Assembly (NCBI GenBank): GCA_903928225.1
Contig: CAIYPU010000107.1
Coordinates: forward strand, 1 to 58,367
Length of the DNA: 58,367 nucleotides
Reading direction: 5' to 3'
DNA from: an uncultured Chlorobiaceae bacterium
GTDB taxonomy: Bacteria; Bacteroidota; Chlorobiia; Chlorobiales; Chlorobiaceae
Under the pieces are notes generated by a model. That model searched no databases. It was not told the DNA's origin and saw only the letters and a list, made by a program, of their open reading frames with translations. The translations under genes were made by a program, and so were the position numbers. Numbering within the stretch: the first letter of the stretch is position 1; each line of letters opens with the position of its first letter. This document shows, piece by piece, positions 52,660 through 58,367 of the stretch.

Positions 52660-53469
52660 ATGAGCGAAACGAAAGCGAAAGGAGTGCCTCTTCTCGAACT
52701 CAGGGATGTCAGCAAGACCTTCCTCAAGGATGGTGCGGAGTTCAAGGTGCTTGAAAAGGTCAACCTGGAGATCGACGAAGGGGAATTCGTCTGTATCCTC
52801 GGGCCCACAGGCTGCGGGAAATCGGTTACCCTCCAGATAGTGGCGGGACTGATCGAGCAGTCATCTGGCAGCGTCATTCTCGACGGCAGGGAAGAGCACG
52901 GGCCGGGCCCCCACAAGGGGATGGTTTTCCAGGAATACGCACTGCTTCCATGGAGGAGCGTCAGGGAAAATGTCGAACTCGGGCTCGAACTCAAGGGTGT
53001 CTCCAGGAAAGAGCGGCATCGAATCGCAGGGGAACAGCTTGAAATCGTCGGACTGAAAGGCGCCGAGAACAGCATGGTGCATGAGATTTCCGGAGGTATG
53101 CGGCAGAGGGCGGCTATCGCAAGAGCCCTGGCGAACAGCCCGAGGATCCTGCTCATGGATGAACCGTTCGAAGCGCTCGATGCGCTTACCAAGGAGGAGA
53201 TGCAGATACAGATACTCAAAGCCTGGGAAAAAACGAAGACGACGATCTTTTTCGTGACGCATGATGTCGATGAGGCGATATTCCTGTCCGACAAGATCTG
53301 TGTTATGGATATCAATCCCGGCCGGGTAAAGAAAATCCTCGAAAACCGTCTTCCTCGACCACGGCATGAGCTGGTCTGCAGAACTGACCGTGAGTTCGGC
53401 GAGATGCGTGATCAGATCATCCAGCTCTATTCATCGCTGAAAGATGAGGAGCTTGACCTGGTTTTTTAA
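52660..53469 (+). CDS. ABC importer ATPase 2, intact
   Basis: A 269-residue nucleotide-binding protein with Walker A GPTGCGKSV, signature ISGGMRQRAA, Walker B LLMDEPFEALD with the catalytic glutamate, and the switch histidine in FVTHDVDEA. It closely resembles ATPase 1 in overall layout, suggesting a duplication followed by decay of ATPase 1. The frame is open from 52609, overlapping ATPase 1. The ATG at 52660 (MSETKAKG) gives a normal family N-terminus, but its ribosome binding site is weak, so 52609 is possible. Confidence 0.9.
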   Translation: MSETKAKGVPLLELRDVSKTFLKDGAEFKVLEKVNLEIDEGEFVCILGPTGCGKSVTLQIVAGLIEQSSGSVILDGREEHGPGPHKGMVFQEYALLPWRSVRENVELGLELKGVSRKERHRIAGEQLEIVGLKGAENSMVHEISGGMRQRAAIARALANSPRILLMDEPFEALDALTKEEMQIQILKAWEKTKTTIFFVTHDVDEAIFLSDKICVMDINPGRVKKILENRLPRPRHELVCRTDREFGEMRDQIIQLYSSLKDEELDLVF

Positions 53470-53488
53470 CGGAAAATGCAAAAGCATC

Positions 53489-54256
53489 ATGGAAAACAAG
53501 AGAACTTCATCCAGGCTTGCCTGCCGGGCAGGCATCGTTATGCTCATCCTCGTTTCCGGCATCTTTGCGGGATGCAAGGAAGGCCCTCCAGCAACTCCCG
53601 GGACTGCGCCTGTGAAGGCGGCAGCCGTTGCGGCATCCCAAAAAGACCCGACCACGAATGAGCGGGCAATCGACGGCCTTCGTCTCTATCTCGGCTACTG
53701 TTTCATCTGTCACGGCCAGACCGGCTGGGGCGACGGCCCCTATGCCAGGACGCTGTCGACTAGGCCCGTCAATCTCGCCGATCCGGATTACTTCGCCGGT
53801 AAAACAGACCGTGAAATACACGATGTCATCAGCAAAGGCGGCGCTGCGCACGGCAAGTCCATCCACATGCGCCCTCTGGGCATGCAGCTGACCTACAGCC
53901 AGATCGAGGATATCGTGGCATACATCCGCGTGCTCAACAGGGGGGTGCCCGTCGAACTCGAAAAGCGCACAGGCTATAAAGCCGGGGACATTTATGGGAT
54001 GTCCTGCATCATGTGCCATGGACGGGCAGGTGATGGCGATGGTGAGGTTGCCCGAAAAATCGGCATCGCCATCAGGCCACTCGGCGGCAGCGAGGTGCAG
54101 GGAATGAGCGACAAAGACCTCAGGATGATCATTTCCTCAGGCATTCAGGATAAGGAGCGTCCCAATGCCCGTTACATGCCGTCATGGCAGGAAAGCCTCA
54201 CCGATTCCCAGATCGATGACCTGGTAAACCTTGTAAGGTCGATGAAAAAGCAATGA
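53489..54256 (+). CDS. Dihaem cytochrome c lipoprotein
   Basis: A 255-residue exported protein. A signal peptide ends in a lipobox (SGIFAGC, Cys28). Two class I cytochrome c domains follow: haem site C71-F-I-C74-H75 with a methionine candidate in LGMQLTYSQ, and C173-I-M-C176-H177 with RYMPSWQ. It is anchored at the periplasmic face of a membrane. The cooS gene starts 21 bp after the stop, so they are co-transcribed. A soluble cytoplasmic CooS cannot reach it directly. It may serve respiration or photosynthetic electron transfer linked to the module; that link is inferred from position only. Confidence 0.88.
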   Translation: MENKRTSSRLACRAGIVMLILVSGIFAGCKEGPPATPGTAPVKAAAVAASQKDPTTNERAIDGLRLYLGYCFICHGQTGWGDGPYARTLSTRPVNLADPDYFAGKTDREIHDVISKGGAAHGKSIHMRPLGMQLTYSQIEDIVAYIRVLNRGVPVELEKRTGYKAGDIYGMSCIMCHGRAGDGDGEVARKIGIAIRPLGGSEVQGMSDKDLRMIISSGIQDKERPNARYMPSWQESLTDSQIDDLVNLVRSMKKQ

Positions 54257-54277
54257 AATCATTAAGGGAGGAGTATC

Positions 54278-56395
54278 ATGCCAGATGAAAAACCGTACCG
54301 TTACGAAGACGAACTGACCAGGTCGAGACAGGCGCCTGAATACCGTCCTGGAATGCCGCTCGGCGAGAGGATCAAGCTTGTGCACAAGCTCAACTTCACC
54401 AAGGAAGAGGTCATACGGCACACAGCCAACAAGGCTGTGGCCGAGATGGTCAGCCATATGGATAGCGAGGGGATAGGAAATACCTTCGACCGTTTCATGG
54501 AGCAGCACCCCCAGTGCGGGTTCGGTCTCACCGGGGCATGCTGCGCTTTCTGCTCTTACGGACCGTGTCGGGTCAACGAAAAGCATCCCCGTTCGATCTG
54601 CGGCAAGGATGTAGACCTGATCGTTGCCGGCAATGCTCTGCGGCGGCTCGCATCGGGCATGGCCGCCCACGGAGCGCACGCCCGTGAAGTTTTCATCGCA
54701 CTGAAGAGCGCTGCTGACGGTAGTTCTCCCATCCCCATCAGGTGCCCTGAAAAGGCATGGGCTGTTGCAAAGGTGCTCGGGCTCGAAACCGGAGGAAAGA
54801 GCGTCGAGCAGGTCTGTGTGGAGATCGCCGACCGTTTCATCGACGACCTGCAGCGCTCGCTTCCCCGGCGACACGATACCATTTTCGCTCTTGCCCAGAG
54901 GGAGCGTTCGGCGCTCTGGGAGAAACTCGCAGTCATCCCCATCAGTCCCTATCATGAGTGTTTCGAGGTCAACAACCTGACCAGCCACGGCACCGACTCC
55001 GATTTCGAGAGCCACATGCAGGCTTTCATGCGAGCGGTTGTAGCCTATGCGATGACCACCGTGGTCTCAACCTCCCTCGCCACGGATATCGTGTACGGCC
55101 TTCCGAAGCGCTCGAAACTCAACGTGAACCTTGGCAGCATCCGGAAGGAGGGATGCATCAACATCGGTATCAACGGGCATGCACCCATGGTTGCCTTTGC
55201 CATTTGCGACATCGTGGGTACGCCGAAGATCATGGAAAAGGTCAGGGCCGCAGGCGCTGCAGAGATTAAACTCTACGGCATGTGCTGCACCGGGGGCGAG
55301 TTCATCGAGCGCGACCTCAATATTCCGCTCGTGGCCATGGCTTCGTCGGCTGAAATGGCTGTGGCGACCGGAGCGTTCGAAGCAATCGTCGTTGACCAGC
55401 AGGATGTGCTGCCAGGCATGATGCCGGTAGCCGCGCGCTTCCATACCAGGGTAATCACCACCTCGCCTTCGGGACGCAAGGAAGGGGCAATCGTACTCGA
55501 ACTCGATTACTACCTGCAGAACCTTGACAGGATTTATGAACTCGCCGAGGAGATCCTCGACATAGCAATTGCCAATTACCGCAATCGTGCTCCAGAAAAA
55601 GTGCATATTCCCGACATCAGGGCCAAAGTCGAACTCGGCTTCAGCGTCGAGGAGGTAGCACGGCTTTTCGATGGTTCGATGCCGGATAAGAAGATCCACG
55701 GCCTTGCCCGGATGCTGCAGGAGGGAAAAATCAGGGGAATAGCCAACTTCGGCTCCTGCGGCAATATCCGCGGCGCTGTTTTTGAACGCAACCAGGTCGT
55801 CATCGCACGCCAGCTCATGCTGAACGATGTGCTGGTCACGGCACATGGCTGTTCGGGTATGGGGCTTCTCTTTGCCGGGCTTGCACACCCGGAGGCATCG
55901 AAGCTCTGCGGGCCACGTCTGCGCGAACTGGTCGAGAACCTCGACATTCCGCCGGTTCTGCATGTCGGTGCATGTACCGACAGCACAAGGGCGAGCCAGA
56001 TCATGGCATACACGGCAAATGCCGCGGGGCTGCCGAACCCGGCGATGCCTTTCGCCATGGTGGCGGCCGATCCGGCAGCGGAAAAAACCATGGGAGCCCG
56101 CTACTCGTTTATCATGAACGGCATTGAAACCTATTCCTGTGTCCAGGACAACACGCTGGCATCCGACCGTTTCATCGATTTCGTCAGTAACCGGATGCGG
56201 TCGATGGTAGGAGCCGCTATGAACTGGAATCCCGATCCATACCGGACCTCCGAGGATATCCTGCAGATGCTCGACGGCAAAAGGGCTGCACTCGGCTGGC
56301 CTGTGTGGGACTATACCATCGGCACGAAAGAAGAGATCGAAGACAGGATTCCTGACACGGTCGAATTCGGGAAATCGTTCTGCGGCAGCCGCTGA
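54278..56395 (+). CDS. cooS: Anaerobic carbon monoxide dehydrogenase catalytic subunit, variant C-cluster
   Basis: A 705-residue CooS-type Ni-Fe CODH, longer than the usual ~630 because of N-terminal and internal additions. D and B cluster cysteines are present at C80, C88, C89, C92, C97 and C108. For the C-cluster I find H301, C336/C337, C494, C525 and C566, plus the proton-relay K603 and histidines H131 and H134. The segment VVDQQ-D376-VLPG matches the position where CODH-II has ligand Cys333, so one ligand is replaced by aspartate. GGGAGGAG precedes the ATG. CooC and ABC genes are upstream; CooF is missing. It may oxidise CO, or have drifted to another small molecule. Confidence 0.88.
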   Translation: MPDEKPYRYEDELTRSRQAPEYRPGMPLGERIKLVHKLNFTKEEVIRHTANKAVAEMVSHMDSEGIGNTFDRFMEQHPQCGFGLTGACCAFCSYGPCRVNEKHPRSICGKDVDLIVAGNALRRLASGMAAHGAHAREVFIALKSAADGSSPIPIRCPEKAWAVAKVLGLETGGKSVEQVCVEIADRFIDDLQRSLPRRHDTIFALAQRERSALWEKLAVIPISPYHECFEVNNLTSHGTDSDFESHMQAFMRAVVAYAMTTVVSTSLATDIVYGLPKRSKLNVNLGSIRKEGCINIGINGHAPMVAFAICDIVGTPKIMEKVRAAGAAEIKLYGMCCTGGEFIERDLNIPLVAMASSAEMAVATGAFEAIVVDQQDVLPGMMPVAARFHTRVITTSPSGRKEGAIVLELDYYLQNLDRIYELAEEILDIAIANYRNRAPEKVHIPDIRAKVELGFSVEEVARLFDGSMPDKKIHGLARMLQEGKIRGIANFGSCGNIRGAVFERNQVVIARQLMLNDVLVTAHGCSGMGLLFAGLAHPEASKLCGPRLRELVENLDIPPVLHVGACTDSTRASQIMAYTANAAGLPNPAMPFAMVAADPAAEKTMGARYSFIMNGIETYSCVQDNTLASDRFIDFVSNRMRSMVGAAMNWNPDPYRTSEDILQMLDGKRAALGWPVWDYTIGTKEEIEDRIPDTVEFGKSFCGSR

Positions 56396-57465
56396 AAGAT
56401 CAGCTGCGGTCATAAGATCGTGCGGTTTCCGGAGCTATATCGTTTTATCGCAATGCATTTTACCATAACGCTATCTCTGGATTCCGCATGTTCACCGATG
56501 CCTTTGCCGCTAACACCTGCTCGATTTATAGCCACCTGCCCGGACTGAAGAACCAATGCCGACAATTTTTCATAGCCATAAGCGACGTTACTCTGGCAGA
56601 GCCGCCATTTGATCTCCACAATCGCTTCCCCGACCTTCTGCAGGACTCCATTGGCAAATAAGATCTGACAGATGGTTTTCATCCTCGTTTACCGGTTCTC
56701 TGCAACGACGGCTTTGTTTCAGAGAAAGCGGAGTGGATAAAATCATAACGCGCATGATCCTTGCGGATAAACAGGCCGCTGTTGGTGATACTGTTTGTTT
56801 TCAGGACGGATCTTTCAAAAGCTCTTCTTTGGCTGCCATGGCAGCTCCCTGTGCCACCTTCGCATATATCCGTTCATTCGTTTAAGAAAGCAAGTTCAAA
56901 TCCTTTCAGGCTTATTTTAATGCGTAGATCAAAACGGTCAATCCTTGTCAGCTGCACGAGCTGTGAATTTGTCATCCGGGACAAGGGGATAGACTGTTAA
57001 GATGTTTTTTAGTAGTAAAACAGGCTCTTAATCCTGTGCCGTTTCATTAGGAATTGCAGTCCTGTTGGATATATCTGCCTGACGACATGTTGCCGGAGCA
57101 ACAGGAGACTGACGAAAAAAAATCAGGTTGATTGTTTGCAGGAAAAAAATAAATTTATTACTATATTACTTTATAGTTATACAGTCCATGATTGGGTCCT
57201 GTGAACATCTCGAACTGCCTGGCTTATTGCAGTTGTCTGGTGTTCCTGCGGCAAGACTGCATCAGCTGAACCGGTTGATGCACATATTCCATAAAAAAGC
57301 AGAAGGGTTTTTAAGGTCGCTCAAGCAAATCTTGTGTTGATATTGCAAGGCAGGGTGCCCTTGGCTGGGGGCTTTCATCTTTCCTGTGCGCTTCTGCAGC
57401 TCCGGCCTTGCATGATCAGGGGATGGGGCCAGTCGGAAGCGTGAAGTAAAGGAGGTCAATAAAGA
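56396..57465. other. Long gap between cooS and the rhodanese gene
   Basis: About 1.07 kb with no well-supported gene. Besides the weak frame at 56410-56682 (listed separately), short frames at 56761-57000 and 57128-57340 start with non-ATG codons or lack ribosome binding sites and resemble nothing I know. The stretch 57120-57180 is A/T-rich and may carry the promoter for the rhodanese-tusA genes. It may be a decayed insertion. Confidence 0.5.
56410..56682 (-). CDS. Uncertain small protein, possibly Alba/SpoVS-like
   Basis: A 90-codon frame convergent with cooS. The alternation of hydrophobic strands and helices (ILFANGVLQKVGEAIVEIK ... LVLQSGQVAINRAGVSG ... DSVMVKCIAIKR) vaguely recalls the Alba/SpoVS nucleic-acid-binding fold. 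No family motif is certain, and the ribosome binding site (GAGG directly at the ATG) is poor. It may be non-coding. Confidence 0.3.
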   Translation of the reverse strand: MKTICQILFANGVLQKVGEAIVEIKWRLCQSNVAYGYEKLSALVLQSGQVAINRAGVSGKGIGEHAESRDSVMVKCIAIKRYSSGNRTIL

Positions 57466-57939
57466 ATGCGCAGATTTATCGAACTTATTGCCGACACCCT
57501 TTCCGGGGTCAGGGAAATCATGCCCTGGGACCTTGTCGACCGGATGAAGGAAAATAAGGATATCCTGATTGTCGATGTTCGCGAGCCATTCGAATTTGAT
57601 TACCTGCATATCGAGGGATCGGTCAACATTCCCAGAGGCATTCTCGAATCAGCCTGCGAATGGGATCATGAAGAGACGCTGCCGGAACTCGTTCAGGCGA
57701 GAAAGCGGGAAGTCGTCGTCGTTTGCCGCTCCGGACACCGCAGTCTGCTTTCTGCCTGGTCACTGCAGGTTCTCGGATTTGAAAACGTCGTTTCTCTTAA
57801 GACAGGCCTGCGCGGCTGGAACGATTACGAGGAACCGCTGGTGAACGGTTCGGGTGAAGTAGTCGACCCCGATGATGCCGACAGGTTCTTCACGGCTCAG
57901 CTTCGTCCCGAGCAGCGTGCCCCTAAAGTGAAAGCCTGA
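57466..57939 (+). CDS. Rhodanese-like sulfurtransferase
   Basis: A 157-residue single rhodanese domain with catalytic Cys87 in VVVCRSGHRS and the typical ILIVDVREPFEFDYLHIEGSVNIP start. It has no signal peptide. AAAGGAGG precedes the ATG. Together with TusA 39 bp downstream it fits the cytoplasmic sulfur relay (rhodanese-TusA, often with DsrE2) that hands persulfide sulfur to DsrEFH-DsrC during sulfur oxidation. Its place next to a dsrN-like gene supports that role. Confidence 0.9.
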   Translation: MRRFIELIADTLSGVREIMPWDLVDRMKENKDILIVDVREPFEFDYLHIEGSVNIPRGILESACEWDHEETLPELVQARKREVVVVCRSGHRSLLSAWSLQVLGFENVVSLKTGLRGWNDYEEPLVNGSGEVVDPDDADRFFTAQLRPEQRAPKVKA

Positions 57940-57978
57940 ATTGAATCTCAACAAGCCTTAACCGGAGGATACCCGGAC

Positions 57979-58215
57979 ATGAGCGAGATTGCCTTCGATA
58001 TGGAACTGAACTGCCAGGGGCTCAACTGTCCCCTGCCGATCCTGAAAACGAAAAAAACTGTCGATGCGATGAAGAGCGGCGAAGTGCTCAAGATCACCGC
58101 GACGGACCCCGGTTCGGTAAACGACATGCCCTCATGGGCCAGGCGCACGGGCAACGAACTGATCGGACAGAACGAAGCCGACGGCATCCATACCTTTTAC
58201 GTCCGGAAAAAATAA
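57979..58215 (+). CDS. tusA: Sulfur carrier protein TusA
   Basis: A 78-residue TusA/SirA-family sulfur carrier with reactive Cys17 in the C17-P-L-P motif (GLNCPLPILKTKK) and the DPGSVNDMPSWARRTGNEL second half. TusA takes sulfur from rhodanese and passes it to DsrE-type proteins. It is co-oriented with rhodanese and followed by the dsrN-like gene, which fits the sulfur-oxidation relay rather than tRNA thiolation. Confidence 0.93.
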   Translation: MSEIAFDMELNCQGLNCPLPILKTKKTVDAMKSGEVLKITATDPGSVNDMPSWARRTGNELIGQNEADGIHTFYVRKK

Positions 58216-58288
58216 CATCCGGGCCTTCAGGTCCTCTCCGGCCAGCCGGAATTGACATATATCAGTAAAGCGGTAGTACGGTATTACC

Positions 58289-58367
58289 ATGGGAAACAAA
58301 GGAGTTCATACGGATTCGGTGGTGCTGCCACGCCTTATGGTTTCGGCACCCTGGAAGAGCTCGGGCA
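58289..58367 (+). CDS. 5' end of a CbiA/DsrN-like amidase gene (probably dsrN)
   Basis: Only the first 26 codons are in the window. They read M-G-N-K-G-V-H-T-D-S, then VVLPRLMVSAPWKSSG. The PRLMVSAPWKSSG segment is the start of the P-loop domain of cobyrinic acid a,c-diamide synthase and its relative DsrN, which amidates sirohaem for DsrAB. Beside rhodanese-TusA in this kind of organism, dsrN at the head of the dsr cluster is the likely identity. A cobalamin-pathway CbiA remains possible. The ATG at 58289 lacks a good ribosome binding site. Confidence 0.6.
   Translation, partial: MGNKGVHTDSVVLPRLMVSAPWKSSG

Noticed and set aside
55067-56413. 448-codon frame antisense to cooS
   Set aside because: Same reason: the cooS reading has all its cysteine motifs, and the antisense product resembles no family.
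57128-57340. 70-codon frame before the rhodanese gene
   Set aside because: No recognised motif; it overlaps an A/T-rich stretch that looks like promoter sequence.

Overview
The window looks like a chromosome segment of a green sulfur bacterium (Chlorobiaceae). The evidence is a geranylgeranyl reductase of the bacteriochlorophyll type, a SoxYZ-like pair next to flavocytochrome c sulfide dehydrogenase, a SoeABC-like sulfite oxidoreductase, and a rhodanese-TusA pair leading into what reads as the start of dsrN. The split ATP synthase operon (atpD-atpC alone) fits the same group. I cannot name the species.

Replication origin region (1-15.5 kb). A leftward cluster rpmH-rnpA-yidD-yidC-PAP2 phosphatase-ROK kinase-RlmD faces away from a rightward dnaA-dnaN-recF-DUF721 cluster. 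The gap between them and the dnaA-dnaN gap carry DnaA-box-like 9-mers and AT-rich tracts, so oriC is here. A flavodiiron protein, a family B DNA polymerase and mnmG follow on the minus strand. mnmG is flanked by two ParB-type parS palindromes.

Sulfide oxidation and housekeeping (15.9-41.5 kb). A variant soxYZ pair leads into fccAB. Then come secD-secF, a SurA-like chaperone, gyrB, yraN, rnhB, an RNase E/G, dapD, a CtpA protease, a Ycf49-like membrane protein, a geranylgeranyl reductase, glycyl-tRNA synthetase, a DsrE-like protein, clpS, an LD-carboxypeptidase, atpD-atpC, tRNA-Thr(CGT), a TlpA-like thioredoxin, GTP-type PEP carboxykinase and dodecin. Dispersed GTCATTCTGA-type repeats and two copies of a ~145-bp MITE-like element lie in the gaps.

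Accessory sulfur/CO region (42.2-58.4 kb). It starts with a cytoplasmic sulfite-oxidoreductase-like pair (a fused SoeB-SoeC subunit, then SoeA) and a TauE/SafE exporter with its DUF1634 partner. A module of seven genes follows: CooC-like ATPase, NrtA/CmpA-type ABC importer (Tat lipoprotein, permease, two unequal ATPases), dihaem cytochrome c lipoprotein and a CooS-type carbon monoxide dehydrogenase. No CooF, acetyl-CoA synthase or hydrogenase gene is present. The CooS lacks one canonical C-cluster cysteine (Asp376 in its place), and the first ATPase lacks the Walker B glutamate and the switch histidine. This module is the best candidate for an undescribed system. The window ends with rhodanese, TusA and the 5' end of a CbiA/DsrN-like gene, probably the entry to the dsr sulfur-oxidation cluster.
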